A DNA stretch of 64,000 nucleotides, taken from the NCBI RefSeq assembly GCF_003716585.1, contig NZ_PTJO01000003.1:248001-312000 (forward strand), written 5' to 3'. Position 1 is the first letter of the stretch, and each line of letters opens with the position of its first letter. The position numbers and the translations under genes are program-made. This DNA comes from Corynebacterium alimapuense. GTDB taxonomy: Bacteria > Actinomycetota > Actinomycetes > Mycobacteriales > Mycobacteriaceae. Below are positions 26,536-36,647 of this stretch, in pieces. The notes beneath the pieces are model-generated. The model saw only the letters and a program-made list of their open reading frames with translations. It was not told the origin of the DNA and ran no database searches.

Positions 26536-28059
26536 ATGAACCGCAGCCCACTGACCTCGCTTGCCCCTGATCTGATCGACCTATTTGCGAAGGTGGGTTT
26601 CAGCGCCGATGGCATCGCTATGCAGCTTGGGCCCGAAGCCACCGAGGCAATGCACCGCGGTGAACCTGCAGCTGTGCGCTACGCCACCAGAGATTCCTCG
26701 GTGCTTTCCGGACTGATTCGAGCATTCATTCTTCATGATCGTCTGCCTACCAACGAGCTCATCGAGCTAGTTGGCGAAGCTCTTTTCGCTTCGCTAATCG
26801 ACGCTCACGTCGTCGAGGTCGATGAGCACGATAGCTGTCGAGTCGTGCTCGATATCCGACCGCACGTCATCGTGGGCACCGATCGCTGGGTCTTTTCTGA
26901 CCCTGATGCAGCAATGACCGCGCAGGCTCCGAATCCTGACCATGTGCTCGGGGTGGGGGCAGCGAGCCTCTCGCTTTTACAATCGACTCCTGTCACCCCA
27001 GTTGGCTCGGTTCTCGATTTAGGAACTGGGTCAGGTGTCCAGGCACTTGGGCAGATCAATTGTGCAGAGAAGATCACCGCGACTGATATTCACCCGCCCG
27101 CATTGGATCTAGCTGAAGCCACGTTTGCTGGTGCCAATGCCCAGGTAGAGCTCCTCAAAGGTCCCTGGTTTGAGCCGGTAGCCGGAAAGAAATTCGACCG
27201 GATTGTAGCCAACCCGCCGTTCGTAGTCGGATTGCCTGAGGTCGGTCATATCTATCGGGATTCTGGACTCAACCTCGACGGTGCCAGCGAATTGGTCGTC
27301 TCCCAAGCTCCAGAACATCTTGCCTCTGGTGGCACCGCTCATTTGCTCGCAGCATGGGTCCATACCGCCGAGCAATCCTGGCAACAGCGGGTGGCCTCTT
27401 GGTTGCCTGATCGCGGTGTAGCCGCATGGATCATCGAACGCGACGTTGCGGATCCAGCTCTCTACGTGGGCACCTGGCTGCGCGATGAATCCGTCGATCC
27501 CAGGTCTTCAGAGGCAGCTGAGCGCACGGAAGCATGGCTGAGCCATTTCGCCGAACACGGAGTCACCGGCATTGGGTTCGGCTTCGTGGCCATCCGTGAC
27601 ATCGGTGACGAGCCTTCTGAGATCCTGGCCGAAGAGATGTCACAGACATTCACTGATCCACTCGGACCAGAAGTAGAGGAGTATTTCCTGCGCACTGCGT
27701 GGCTACGAGAGCGTTCCGCAGCGCAGATCGCTGACGCTCAGTTCCTGGTTCGCCCAGGGGTAGCCAAGGAAGAGGTCACCCTCGCTGACACTGAGGCCGG
27801 CGTTGGTTTTGCGCCTGCTGCACTACGGATAACCCGCACCGACGGTCCTCGGTGGTCCCACGACGTCGATAAGCATCTGGCCTCCATTATCGCAGGGCTA
27901 CACCCCGCGGGTCTGAGTCTCCGAGAAACCGTCGGACTCTATGAGATGGCCCAGGGATTGCCGGAGGATTGCTTAGTAGAAGATGCCATCACCGCGGTCG
28001 TCGATTTGATCAGACATGGCCTAGTCCTGCCCGCCGAGCTGGCAAGCGAGGATCAGTGA
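26536..28059 (+). CDS. Class I SAM-dependent methyltransferase (HemK/RsmC-like core)
   Basis: A 507-residue protein with an N-terminal helical part (about 1-130) and a methyltransferase core at about 145-300: SAM motif [13 protein letters not shown] and catalytic ANPPFVVG (NPPF is the amino-methylating signature). The long C-terminal part (about 300-507) is an actinobacterial extension that includes a winged-helix-like end ([31 protein letters not shown]). The NPPF motif suggests methylation of an exocyclic amino group in rRNA, or of glutamine, but the target is not known. ATG start. The TGA stop overlaps the dtd GTG start. Confidence 0.85.
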   Translation: MNRSPLTSLAPDLIDLFAKVGFSADGIAMQLGPEATEAMHRGEPAAVRYATRDSSVLSGLIRAFILHDRLPTNELIELVGEALFASLIDAHVVEVDEHDSCRVVLDIRPHVIVGTDRWVFSDPDAAMTAQAPNPDHVLGVGAASLSLLQSTPVTPVGSVLDLGTGSGVQALGQINCAEKITATDIHPPALDLAEATFAGANAQVELLKGPWFEPVAGKKFDRIVANPPFVVGLPEVGHIYRDSGLNLDGASELVVSQAPEHLASGGTAHLLAAWVHTAEQSWQQRVASWLPDRGVAAWIIERDVADPALYVGTWLRDESVDPRSSEAAERTEAWLSHFAEHGVTGIGFGFVAIRDIGDEPSEILAEEMSQTFTDPLGPEVEEYFLRTAWLRERSAAQIADAQFLVRPGVAKEEVTLADTEAGVGFAPAALRITRTDGPRWSHDVDKHLASIIAGLHPAGLSLRETVGLYEMAQGLPEDCLVEDAITAVVDLIRHGLVLPAELASEDQ

Positions 28060-28490
28060 AAGCGGTCCTATCTCGAGTCAGCTCTGCCTCAGTCACCGTC
28101 GAGGGGGAAGTAGTAGGAGCAATCGACTGCCCCGAAACTGGTGGGATACTGGCACTTGTTGGTATCGGTCGGGAGGATACTGCTGATGCGTGGGAGACGA
28201 TGGTGCGCAAGATCGCTGAACTGCGCATTCTCGATGGGGAACACAGTGTCCAAGAGGTTGGTGCGCCAGTGCTTCTCGTCAGTCAGTTCACGCTCCAGGG
28301 GAAAACTGCCAAGGGGCGTCGACCCAGCTGGTCCGCTGCTGCTCCTGGCGACCTTGCTCAACCGGTGATCCAAGCAATCGCTGATGGGTTGAAGCAACGA
28401 GGAATTACCGTCGAGCAGGGACGCTTCGGAGCGATGATGAAAGTCGCCTCAGTCAATGAAGGACCCTTCACTGTCTTGGTCGAATGCTAA
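28056..28490 (+). CDS. dtd: D-aminoacyl-tRNA deacylase
   Basis: Removes D-amino acids (and glycine mischarged on tRNA-Ala) from tRNA, a chirality proofreading enzyme acting as a dimer. The 144 residues show the starting motif [15 protein letters not shown], the conserved VSQFTLQG...KGRRPSW block (about 79-95) and the C-terminal NEGPFTV, corresponding to the cross-subunit Gly-cisPro motif. GTG start overlaps the stop of the methyltransferase gene as GTGA; the upstream extension of the frame is discarded on family length. Co-translated with the methyltransferase, so both may act on the translation machinery. Confidence 0.95.
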   Translation: MKAVLSRVSSASVTVEGEVVGAIDCPETGGILALVGIGREDTADAWETMVRKIAELRILDGEHSVQEVGAPVLLVSQFTLQGKTAKGRRPSWSAAAPGDLAQPVIQAIADGLKQRGITVEQGRFGAMMKVASVNEGPFTVLVEC

Positions 28491-28539
28491 AGATCACCCC
28501 CGTAGCTAACCCTTTCCGGGCATCAGCAATTAATTGCTT

Positions 28540-28567
28540 GGGAACAATTCTCAAGAGTCGTGCGTTG
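28540..28567 (+). promoter_or_regulatory. SigH-type promoter for sigB
   Basis: GGGAAC (28540-28545), 17-base spacer, CGTTG (28563-28567): a near-consensus promoter for the oxidative/heat-stress sigma factor SigH. Transcription would start about 30 bases before the sigB ATG. SigH control of sigB is known in corynebacteria and mycobacteria. Confidence 0.82.
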
Positions 28568-28604
28568 TTCCATTAAGACTGGCGATACCGAGGAGGCATA
28601 TCTC

Positions 28605-29597
28605 ATGACCACCCCTTCACCACAGGAATTTGGCGCAGAGGAACAGCACGACCGTGGAAGCCGTCGTGGGCAAACCAACGACAATCCATCAGCGGACCTT
28701 GTCCGCGTATATCTCAATGGGATCGGCAAAACTGCTCTATTGACCGCAGCTGATGAGGTGGAACTGGCCCAACAGATTGAGGTTGGCCTCTACGCCGAGC
28801 ATCTGCTCAAGGGCTCTGAAAAGCCCCTGACTCGTGCGCTCAAGCGTGACCTGAAGGTTCTAGTCAAGGAAGGGCGCAAGGCCCGTGCGCACCTGCTGGA
28901 GGCTAACCTCCGGCTAGTGGTCTCGCTGGCCAAGCGCTACACAGGTCGTGGCATGCCCCTGCTGGATCTGATCCAGGAAGGCAACCTGGGGTTGATCCGT
29001 GCCATGGAGAAATTCGACTACGCCAAGGGCTTTAAGTTCTCCACCTACGCCACGTGGTGGATCCGCCAGGCAATCACCCGCGGAATGGCAGATCAATCCC
29101 GCACCATCCGGCTACCTGTTCATCTGGTTGAACAGGTAAATAAGCTCTCTCGAATCAAGCGTGAGCTCTATCAGTCCCTGGGACGTGAAGCCAGCAACGA
29201 AGAACTCGCTGATGAGTCGGGCATCGATGAGTCCAAGATCGAGATGTTGCTGCGTCAATCCCGCGACCCGGTGAGCCTAGATATGCCGGTTGGCGCCGAT
29301 GAGGAAGCTCCGCTGGGCGATTTCATCGAGGATTCAGAAGCTACTGATGCGGAATCCGCTGTGGTTGCTTCCATGCGCCACTCTGATATCCGATCGGTCT
29401 TGAGCACCCTCGATGTGCGCGAGCAAGATGTCATCCGCCTTCGCTATGGTTTGGATGACGGTGTGCCTCGCACCCTTGATCAGATTGGTCGTCGCTTCGG
29501 ACTTTCCCGTGAGCGAGTACGCCAGATAGAGCGTGAGGTTATGAGCAAGTTGCGGGACGGTCGCCGCGCCGACCGACTCCGCGAATACGCCATCTAA
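28605..29597 (+). CDS. sigB: RNA polymerase sigma factor SigB (group 2)
   Basis: A non-essential, SigA-like sigma factor of 330 residues used in stress and transition phase. It lacks the Lys-rich and acidic N-terminus of SigA and begins region 1.2 at [16 protein letters not shown]. Regions 2 and 4 are nearly those of Sig[39 protein letters not shown], and [20 protein letters not shown]. The ATG at 28605 follows GAGGAGG; the frame is open to 28560 but there is no reason to use it. A SigH-type promoter lies 60 bases upstream. Next gene is dtxR, as in C. glutamicum. Confidence 0.97.
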   Translation: MTTPSPQEFGAEEQHDRGSRRGQTNDNPSADLVRVYLNGIGKTALLTAADEVELAQQIEVGLYAEHLLKGSEKPLTRALKRDLKVLVKEGRKARAHLLEANLRLVVSLAKRYTGRGMPLLDLIQEGNLGLIRAMEKFDYAKGFKFSTYATWWIRQAITRGMADQSRTIRLPVHLVEQVNKLSRIKRELYQSLGREASNEELADESGIDESKIEMLLRQSRDPVSLDMPVGADEEAPLGDFIEDSEATDAESAVVASMRHSDIRSVLSTLDVREQDVIRLRYGLDDGVPRTLDQIGRRFGLSRERVRQIEREVMSKLRDGRRADRLREYAI

Positions 29598-29618
29598 TTT
29601 CACCTCCGAGCCCACGCC

Positions 29619-29650
29619 ACCCGCCACCATGATTCTCGGTCGGCGGGTTT
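29619..29650 (+). terminator. Possible weak terminator after sigB
   Basis: ACCCGCC (29619-29625) and GGCGGGT (29642-29648) make a seven-pair stem with a 16-base loop followed by TTT. Weak; it may only attenuate transcription into dtxR. Confidence 0.4.
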
Positions 29651-29766
29651 CGTGTATCCGCATGGCGGATGGCGCCACGGCTCCTAGGATATGCTCGATT
29701 GTGTTGACTGCCGCTGGAACTTCGGCGGTTAGTCCCTGACTCACTGCAAAGAAAGGCACTCCGGAC

Positions 29767-30459
29767 GTGAAGGACTTGGTTGATACCACCGAGATGTACC
29801 TGCGGACGATCTACGAGCTGGAGGAAGAGGGAGTTGTACCCCTGCGTGCTCGTATTGCTGAGCGTCTCGAGCAATCTGGTCCGACCGTGAGCCAGACTGT
29901 CGCGCGGATGGAACGTGATGGGTTGGTGGTCCTTAAGCCGGACCGCAGCCTAGAAATGACTCACACTGGCCGTGAACTGGCCACCGCGGTCATGCGTAAG
30001 CACCGGCTCGCGGAGCGATTGCTCACCGATGTCCTCGGCCTAGACATCCATCAGGTCCATGAAGAGGCATGCCGTTGGGAGCATGTAATGAGCGAGGCCG
30101 TAGAGCAGCGCGTCGTCGCTGTCCTAGAGGATGCTTCCCGCTCCCCCTTCGGAAATCCTATCCCCGGGCTCGATAGCCTGGATATGCCCGGTGCTAGTTC
30201 TGGCCCCGGGCCTACTGAGTTTGGCATCCGTGCGGTGGATCTTCCCGCCGCGGAATCGGTAGAGGCTCGGGTGGTCCAACTCAATGAAATCCTGCAGGTC
30301 GATGCTGATCAGTTCTCGGTCCTCTACGATGCCGGCATTGCCGTCGGCTCTCGAGTGAGCTTGGTCAATGACAACGGCACTGTTCGGATTAGCTCTGGCG
30401 ATCGAACGGTTGAACTCGCGCCGGATCTAGCCCATGCAATCCGCGTCGAATTGATCTAG
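29767..30459 (+). CDS. dtxR: Iron-dependent repressor DtxR
   Basis: Fe(II)-dependent master repressor of iron acquisition in corynebacteria. The 230 residues show a winged helix ([23 protein letters not shown], about 26-48), a metal-binding dimerisation domain and a C-terminal SH3-like domain (about 145-230). The metal ligands of C. diphtheriae DtxR are recognisable: Met10 (TTEMYLR) and the Cys-x-x-Glu-His set in [11 protein letters not shown] Pro-rich linker ([12 protein letters not shown]) separates the SH3 domain. GTG start with AAAGG upstream. galE begins 31 bases downstream, so the pair is likely an operon, conserved in C. glutamicum. Confidence 0.97.
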   Translation: MKDLVDTTEMYLRTIYELEEEGVVPLRARIAERLEQSGPTVSQTVARMERDGLVVLKPDRSLEMTHTGRELATAVMRKHRLAERLLTDVLGLDIHQVHEEACRWEHVMSEAVEQRVVAVLEDASRSPFGNPIPGLDSLDMPGASSGPGPTEFGIRAVDLPAAESVEARVVQLNEILQVDADQFSVLYDAGIAVGSRVSLVNDNGTVRISSGDRTVELAPDLAHAIRVELI

Positions 30460-30490
30460 CTCTTCCCCTTCTGAAAGGTTTTTGATCTCT

Positions 30491-31480
30491 GTGAAGCTTC
30501 TGGTCACCGGCGGTGCCGGCTATGTAGGTAGTGTCTGCGCCGCCGTGCTCAGCGAGGCTGGGCACGATGTCACCATTATCGACAATTTCTCCACCGGCAA
30601 TCGGGCTGCAGTCCCAGCAGTAGCTCGCTTAGTCGAGGGCGACGTGCGGGATTTAGCTGCTGAGGTACTCGCTGAAGGCGGCTTCGAGGGGGTTGTTCAC
30701 TTCGCTGCTCGCTCCTTGGTCGGCGAATCGATGGTCAAGCCGGAAGAGTATTGGCAGCACAACGTGGTCACCACGCTGGAATTGCTTGATGCCATGCGCG
30801 CTAACGGCGTCAACAACCTTGTGTTTTCTTCTACTGCGGCCACTTATGGTGAACCAGAAGCCGTTCCTATCACCGAGGAGATGCCCACCCAGCCGACGAA
30901 CCCTTATGGGGCAACCAAGCTGGCCATTGACCACGCGATTACTTCTTATGCCAACGCTCACGGTCTTGGTGCTACTAGCTTGCGCTATTTCAATGTCGCT
31001 GGTGCCTATGGTTCCATCGGCGAAAACCGCGAGGTGGAAACCCACCTGGTTCCGCTAGTCCTCCAGGTTGCGCTGGGTCACCGGGATAAGATCTTCGTCT
31101 TCGGCGATGACTGGCCTACCCCGGATGGCACTGCAGTCAGGGATTATATCCACATCCGAGACCTCGCCGAGGCTCATGTTTTAGCTTTGGCCACCAATGA
31201 GCCCGGAACCCATCGCATCTATAACCTCGGCTCCGGCGATGGCTACTCGGTATCCCAGGTCATCGAGATGTGCCGAGAAGTAAGCGGATACCCCATCCCT
31301 GCCGAGGTAGCACCCAGGCGGGCTGGAGATCCGGCCGTCCTGATTGCCTCCTCTGCCAAGATCCGCGCCGAGCTTGGTTGGAATCCGACCCGAACTGATT
31401 TGAAGACCATTGTCCAAGACGCTTGGGCTTTCACCTCTGAGTTGGGCGATCAGGCGCATTCCGCAGGCCGAAACCGTTAG
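30491..31480 (+). CDS. galE: UDP-glucose 4-epimerase
   Basis: NAD-dependent epimerase interconverting UDP-glucose and UDP-galactose, which supplies the galactan of the cell wall. The 329 residues have the extended short-chain fold: [16 protein letters not shown] (NAD-binding GxxGxxG), a [12 protein letters not shown] strand with the catalytic Ser/Thr, and the [11 protein letters not shown] motif with catalytic Tyr and Lys (about 147-151). The late segment [21 protein letters not shown] is typical of GalE. GTG at 30491 is taken because AAAGG lies upstream; a TTG nine bases earlier is also open. It follows dtxR closely. Confidence 0.95.
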   Translation: MKLLVTGGAGYVGSVCAAVLSEAGHDVTIIDNFSTGNRAAVPAVARLVEGDVRDLAAEVLAEGGFEGVVHFAARSLVGESMVKPEEYWQHNVVTTLELLDAMRANGVNNLVFSSTAATYGEPEAVPITEEMPTQPTNPYGATKLAIDHAITSYANAHGLGATSLRYFNVAGAYGSIGENREVETHLVPLVLQVALGHRDKIFVFGDDWPTPDGTAVRDYIHIRDLAEAHVLALATNEPGTHRIYNLGSGDGYSVSQVIEMCREVSGYPIPAEVAPRRAGDPAVLIASSAKIRAELGWNPTRTDLKTIVQDAWAFTSELGDQAHSAGRNR

Positions 31481-31496
31481 TTCAAGCCCCGCAGTC

Positions 31497-32633
31497 TCAG
31501 GCTGCGGCCGCATCGTCGTTTGCGTTCCCAATCCCGTGGGTCTGGCGTACCAGCTGACTTCCTCGCTGCACCGCAGTTAACAGCTGCGGGAAGGCCCCGA
31601 CCCGGCAGGTCTCTAATAGCAACACGCTAAATGAGTGCCCCGGGCATTCCTGCTGAGCTGCCATGAGTGCCGGCATCGCCCGCATGGATAGGTTGTTTTC
31701 TAAAGCCGCCAAGGAATAACAACACAAAGCGTTCGCTCGGATCTCACCGCCAAAAGTCCTCGCGGTAGCCAGCATCAAGCGCGCAGCTGGGCGGGGCTGC
31801 TCAATGAGATCTTCGATGACCGCATCACGTAACAACACTCCAGCCATAATGGTTGCCGTAGTGGTGAGGATCTCTTGGTTAGCCATGAGATCAGCGACCG
31901 TGAGTTCCTCATCATTGATCTCTTCCAGCATAAGTCTGAGATCAGCGACAATTCCGAGAACGCTAGCCCACTCTGGGGGCTGCTCCACTACTGATGGTTT
32001 AGATCTGGCACTTCGCTCAATTTCACGGGCCTGGCGCTGGGCAAATTCACTCAGCTCATCAGCGTGACCGCCACTAACGGCTGGGTTCCACCTAGCGAAA
32101 TTCTCGAAGGACTCGTCCCTGTTCAAATCAGGCAATTCGCCTTGAGCAAGCAAGGGCCCCATCGATTGAGCCTGCGATACAGGTGCCACCACATCGTCAG
32201 CCCATTGTCCTGATGGAGAAGGCGCAATACCGTTGGTTGAGCTAGTGCTATCTGGCCCAAAAAGCAGCCGAATCTTCTCACCCGTGAGGATCCTGCGCGT
32301 CGCCCAACAGGCACGAATAGGGATCAGTCCCACCTCGGCGACGGCAAAGAGTTCGTCGATAACGGCTTCAACATCTTCGCCCTGGCGTTCTGTGACCACG
32401 AAACAAAACACCAGACCGTGATTATCTCGGTCGAGACTAGCGGCCACCTCAGGTAAGACGTGAAGATCATCAAAATCAATCCGCATGACCGGACCCAGCT
32501 GGTGTCGATTCCTATGTCCGGTGGCTCGAAAAGCTGCGAAGATGACAGAGTCATCTGGGTAGAATCCCAGGATTCCGGGAAGGTTGGCGATCAGTTGTCC
32601 TGGACGGTGCAATGGCGTGGTCGATGTCGTCAT
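31497..32633 (-). CDS. DUF4192 family protein
   Basis: A 378-residue protein of a family found across actinobacteria and with no assigned function. The start MTTSTTPLHRPGQLIANLPGI is followed by GFYPDDSVIF, the usual DUF4192 opening. The central part has paired strands (LVFCFVVTERQGEDVEAVID) and the C-terminal half is helical with LRDAVIEDL and ARTFGGEIRANALCCYSLAAL. The ATG at 32633 is used; another at 32645 is possible. Convergent with galE (16-base gap) and divergent from the PAC2 gene. Confidence 0.82.
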   Translation of the reverse strand: MTTSTTPLHRPGQLIANLPGILGFYPDDSVIFAAFRATGHRNRHQLGPVMRIDFDDLHVLPEVAASLDRDNHGLVFCFVVTERQGEDVEAVIDELFAVAEVGLIPIRACWATRRILTGEKIRLLFGPDSTSSTNGIAPSPSGQWADDVVAPVSQAQSMGPLLAQGELPDLNRDESFENFARWNPAVSGGHADELSEFAQRQAREIERSARSKPSVVEQPPEWASVLGIVADLRLMLEEINDEELTVADLMANQEILTTTATIMAGVLLRDAVIEDLIEQPRPAARLMLATARTFGGEIRANALCCYSLAALENNLSMRAMPALMAAQQECPGHSFSVLLLETCRVGAFPQLLTAVQRGSQLVRQTHGIGNANDDAAAA

Positions 32634-32944
32634 GCCCCTGAGCATGGCCTCGCTGGACCACCCGCAACAGTGGTCGTACCGAATAGGCAGCCGGTAGCTG
32701 TGGATGATGAGCAGTTATCCACATCTGACATCAGGCGATGGTGGCAAGCTCGAGCAGTCTCAGGCAAAATGGGGCGGATACACTGAAACTAGCGTGATCG
32801 CCCACGGCTACGGCCGGTGTCCCGGGATTATCTCAGCCACTAACCGTGTTGGAGATATTTAGACGCTGCACCACTGTGGTTGGGATAGTGGCAACTCATG
32901 TCGATCGGTTTATTGTTTCACTTCAGCGAAGGAGGTTGATGGGG
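32634..32944. other. Divergent intergenic region, DUF4192 / PAC2
   Basis: About 310 bases between divergent genes. It contains an RBS (GGAGG at 32931-32935) for the PAC2 gene. Open frames here are short and unlike known proteins. I see no tRNA, small RNA or convincing palindrome. Confidence 0.5.
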
Positions 32945-33958
32945 ATGCACGACGACCAACGTCGTATATACGAACTGGAATACCCGACCCCTGAGGTCAA
33001 TGGCGGTTCGTCCAACGGGCCGACTCTCATCGTCGCGCTGCAGGGCTATGCAGATGCTGGCTTAGCGGTACAAGCTAGCTCTGATCATTTGCTGGCTGCA
33101 CTCGATTCTCGGCCGGTGGCTTCATTCAATAATGACGAGCTCATCGACTATCGCTCTAGACGCCCGTCAGTGACGATGGACAAGCATCATCTGACCGAGA
33201 TGGAAAGCTTGGATCTAGGGATCCGGGTACTGCGCGATACCGAGGGTAAAGCATTTCTACTCATGTCAGGACCAGAACCTGATCTGCGGTGGGAAGGGTT
33301 CACCGAAGCGGTCGCCGATCTGGTAGAGAAATTTGGAGTAGAGCACACCATCTGTCTCTATTCCGCACCCATGGCGGTCCCCCATACCCGCCCTTTGATT
33401 GTCTCCGCTCATGGCAATGCTGTGGACTTAGTCGGTGGGATGTTCACCTACGATTCCAAGGTGGTCATGCCGGGTTCTGCCTCGATGATGATTGAGCGTG
33501 CGCTGCATAAGCGTGGCCGAAATGTTGCTGGCTACACTGCGCATGTTCCGCACTATTTGGCGGCTTCCCCTTATCCTTCGGCCACTCACGAATTGCTGGA
33601 TTCGGTTGCCAATGCTGCAGATCTGCAGCTTCCACTGCGCAGCCTCGAGCATGACGTAGCTCGGGTGGTTACCCAATTGTCTGAGCAAGTTGATGATTCC
33701 TCTGATATCCAACACGTGGTTGAGCAGTTGGAACAGCAATACGACCAAGAGCTCGAACGCTATTTAGCGTCTCATCCACAGGCGATGTTGCCCGGAGAAA
33801 AGGCCGTGCCTACTGGTGATGAGATCGGCGATGAATTCGAACGTTTCCTAGCTGGTTTGGATGGTCAAGGCGATCAGCACTCCGTGGATCCGCAAGGATC
33901 TGATGAGCAGGAGGACGGAGACGTCGATAAGCAGCCAGGGGTTTCTGACGACGAGTAG
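32945..33958 (+). CDS. PAC2 family protein (proteasome assembly chaperone-like)
   Basis: A 337-residue member of the PAC2 family (Rv2714 type), whose structure in mycobacteria is a homotrimer with a long C-terminal helix; the function is not settled. The core (about 20-230) contains LIVALQGYADAGLAVQASSDHLL, LLMSGPEPDLRWEGFTEAV and CLYSAPMAVPHTRP. Then comes a charged coiled-coil part (VEQLEQQYDQELERYL, about 265-280) and an acidic disordered tail. GGAGG at 32931 is nine bases before the ATG at 32945, the best start; the ATG at 32939 is too close. The stop lies about 20 bases before the DUF3516 helicase, an order kept in other actinobacteria. Confidence 0.88.
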   Translation: MHDDQRRIYELEYPTPEVNGGSSNGPTLIVALQGYADAGLAVQASSDHLLAALDSRPVASFNNDELIDYRSRRPSVTMDKHHLTEMESLDLGIRVLRDTEGKAFLLMSGPEPDLRWEGFTEAVADLVEKFGVEHTICLYSAPMAVPHTRPLIVSAHGNAVDLVGGMFTYDSKVVMPGSASMMIERALHKRGRNVAGYTAHVPHYLAASPYPSATHELLDSVANAADLQLPLRSLEHDVARVVTQLSEQVDDSSDIQHVVEQLEQQYDQELERYLASHPQAMLPGEKAVPTGDEIGDEFERFLAGLDGQGDQHSVDPQGSDEQEDGDVDKQPGVSDDE

Positions 33959-33980
33959 CTAACCGACTAGGTTGGAGGGC

Positions 33981-36527
33981 GTGAACCTCGCCCAAATGCT
34001 GCCCGACCTGACCGATGTCCCCGAGTCCCTCCTCGATGAGTCGATCTATGATTCCTTTCTAGCGTGGACGAAAACGAGGGATATTTCCCTTTATCCGGCG
34101 CAGGAAGAAGCCGCGTTAGGGATCTTGGCCGGGGACAATGTCATCCTGGCCACCCCTACCGGTTCTGGTAAATCGATGGTGGCTAACGCCGCCCATTTCA
34201 TCGCGATGGCACGCGGTCAGCGTTCGTTTTATACTGCGCCGATCAAGGCGCTAGTGAGCGAGAAGTTCTTCGCCCTCTGTGAAATCTTCGGGCCGGAAAA
34301 TGTTGGCATGATGACCGGTGATGCCACGGTGAACTCGAAGGCTCCGATCATCGCTGCTACCGCCGAGATCGTGGCTAATATCGCTCTGCGCGACGGTGCT
34401 GCGGCCAAGATCGACCAAGTCGTTATGGATGAGTTCCACTATTACTCCGATCCAGAGCGTGGCTGGGCGTGGCAGGTACCGCTGCTGGAGTTGCCGAAGG
34501 TGCAGTTCCTGCTGATGTCGGCGACCTTGGGAGATACCACCTTCTTGCAGGAGGATCTCTCGGAGCGCACTGGGCGCACGACCAACTTAGTGGCAGGCTC
34601 AGAACGCCCAGTCCCCCTTGATTTCTCCTATGTCTACACTCCCGTCCATGAAACCATCGAGGAATTGCTCGAAGGCGGGAAAGCACCCATCTATGTGGTG
34701 CACTTTTCCCAGCGCGAGGCCGCGGAACGCGCCCAAGCACTCACTAGTCTGAAAATTATCACTCCCGAGATCAAAGACCAGATCGCTGCTGAGATAGGCG
34801 ATTTCAAGTTCACCACCGTCTACGGTCGTGACCTGTCTAAGCTGTTGCGTCGAGGTATCGGTGTCCACCACGCTGGCATGCTGCCAAAGTACCGCCGGCT
34901 GGTAGAGCGTCTCTCTCAGACTGGTCTGCTCAAGGTCATTTGTGGAACTGACACGTTGGGTGTGGGCATCAATGTGCCCATTCGCACCGTCTTGTTCACC
35001 GGTCTTGCTAAGTATGACGGTTTCAAACAGCGCGTCCTCAAATCGCGCGAGTTCCATCAGATTGCTGGGCGTGCTGGGCGTGCAGGGTTCGATACTGAGG
35101 GCACCGTCATTATTCAGGCCCCTGAGCATGAGATTGAGAATTTCCGGCTGCGAAAGCGCGCCGGATCAGATCCCAAAAAGCTCAAGAAACTGCGCAAGAA
35201 GGCAGCCCGGGAAGGCGAGGTGACGTGGTCAGAAAAGACCTTTGAGCGGCTAACTACCGGCCAGCCGGAAGCTATGAGCTCGCAGTTTAAGATTTCCAAC
35301 TCCATGCTCATCAACGTCATTGCCCGCCCAGGCAATGGCTATGAGCACCTCAAACATCTGCTACGCGGCAACCATGACACTCGGGCAAAGCAGAATCGGG
35401 ACATCTTAACGGCCCTGGATCTCTTCCGCGGTCTGCTCAACGCTGGCATCGTGGTCAAGGCTGAAAACGGGACCGATGACCAGGGACGCCCCTATCATCT
35501 GACCACCGAGCTCCAGCGTGACTTCGCGCTCAACCAGCCGCTCTCACCTTTCGCCCTCGCTGCGCTCTCGCTGTTAGATCCGGAGGCTGAGACTTATACC
35601 CTGGATGTGATCTCTACTTATGAGGCAATTCTGGATGATCCGCGTCCGGTGTTGCGCGCCCAGCAAAATGCCGCTCGCGGCGAAGAAATCGCAGCTCTGA
35701 AATCTGAGGGAGTGGAATATACCGAACGGATGGCCATCATTGAGGACATCACGTGGCCTAAACCACTTGAAGAAGAACTCGAGGAGGCTTATACCACCTT
35801 CGCCGAAGGCCATCCTTGGGTACGCGAGTTCGAACTTTCGCCTAAATCCGTAGTCCGAGACATGATTGAACACGCCATGACCTTCTCGGATCTGGTGGCT
35901 ACATATGGTCTTGCACGCTCTGAGGGTGCTGTCCTGCGCTATCTCACTGATGCTTGGCGTACTCTGCGCCAGTCTGTGCCCCAAGAGGCAATGACCGAGC
36001 AACTCGATGATGTAGTCGAATGGCTCGGCGAGCTGATCAAACAGGTTGATTCTTCACTGGTGGATGAGTGGGCGCACATGAGCGATGAGGACACCCCGAT
36101 CTCCAAGGAAGCTCTCGAGCGTGAGCTGGCTTTCGGCGTTGAGGATCCTTCTGCGCTGACTTCTAATCGACGCGCGTTTACCATCATGGTGCGCAATCTT
36201 ATGTTCCGCTTGGTCGAGCTCTTTGCCTTTGAAAAAGAGGCTGAGCTAGCCCGGCTGACTGACTATCTCGAGCGGGAAGATAAGCCCGATTTCGGTTCCG
36301 CCTTGGATGCCTACTTTGATGAATATGCCGATCTAGATACGGGCCAAGATGCCCGTGGCAAGGAGTACTTCCGCCTGGAGCAAGAGGGCAGGTCGTGGCA
36401 AGTGCGCCAGGTCATCAAGGACCCTGCTGGGGATAATTCCTTCGCCTTTATCGCCACCATCGATCTCGACGCCTCTGATGAAGCCGGCGAAGTACGACTG
36501 TCCAGCTTGCAGATTGAGCAGCGCTAG
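33981..36527 (+). CDS. DEAD/DEAH-box RNA/DNA helicase with DUF3516 domain
   Basis: A Ski2-like superfamily 2 helicase of about 848 residues. Motif I: TPTGSGKSMVAN near 58; Ia: YTAPIKALVSEKF; II: VVMDEFHYYSDPERGW (DEFH in place of DEAH, usual for this type); III: LLMSATLGD; V/VI: GTDTLGVGINVPIRT and HQIAGRAGRAGFDTEG. The C-terminal 450 residues are the DUF3516 region, all-helical and probably holding the substrate in place. GTG at 33981 follows GGAGG rather closely; TTG at 33972 or ATG at 33996 are alternatives. It is the next gene after PAC2 with a strong terminator at its end. Related to mycobacterial HelY. Confidence 0.93.
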   Translation: MNLAQMLPDLTDVPESLLDESIYDSFLAWTKTRDISLYPAQEEAALGILAGDNVILATPTGSGKSMVANAAHFIAMARGQRSFYTAPIKALVSEKFFALCEIFGPENVGMMTGDATVNSKAPIIAATAEIVANIALRDGAAAKIDQVVMDEFHYYSDPERGWAWQVPLLELPKVQFLLMSATLGDTTFLQEDLSERTGRTTNLVAGSERPVPLDFSYVYTPVHETIEELLEGGKAPIYVVHFSQREAAERAQALTSLKIITPEIKDQIAAEIGDFKFTTVYGRDLSKLLRRGIGVHHAGMLPKYRRLVERLSQTGLLKVICGTDTLGVGINVPIRTVLFTGLAKYDGFKQRVLKSREFHQIAGRAGRAGFDTEGTVIIQAPEHEIENFRLRKRAGSDPKKLKKLRKKAAREGEVTWSEKTFERLTTGQPEAMSSQFKISNSMLINVIARPGNGYEHLKHLLRGNHDTRAKQNRDILTALDLFRGLLNAGIVVKAENGTDDQGRPYHLTTELQRDFALNQPLSPFALAALSLLDPEAETYTLDVISTYEAILDDPRPVLRAQQNAARGEEIAALKSEGVEYTERMAIIEDITWPKPLEEELEEAYTTFAEGHPWVREFELSPKSVVRDMIEHAMTFSDLVATYGLARSEGAVLRYLTDAWRTLRQSVPQEAMTEQLDDVVEWLGELIKQVDSSLVDEWAHMSDEDTPISKEALERELAFGVEDPSALTSNRRAFTIMVRNLMFRLVELFAFEKEAELARLTDYLEREDKPDFGSALDAYFDEYADLDTGQDARGKEYFRLEQEGRSWQVRQVIKDPAGDNSFAFIATIDLDASDEAGEVRLSSLQIEQR

Positions 36528-36569
36528 CAAATCAGCTTTCGTCATCACTAGCGTGGATAGCCTGAACAA

Positions 36570-36608
36570 ATAAAACCTCCTCATCTGCTCAAGATGAGGA
36601 GGTTTTAT
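36570..36608. terminator. Strong bidirectional terminator after the DUF3516 helicase
   Basis: A perfect 17-pair stem (36570-36586 with 36592-36608, GCTCA loop) whose ends are AAAA and TTTT. It separates the helicase from the convergent aztD-like gene and marks the left border of the accessory part of the window. Confidence 0.95.
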
Positions 36609-36647
36609 CTAGTGGGGCTGCTAGCTGCGCAGTAAAATAGCTGCAGG

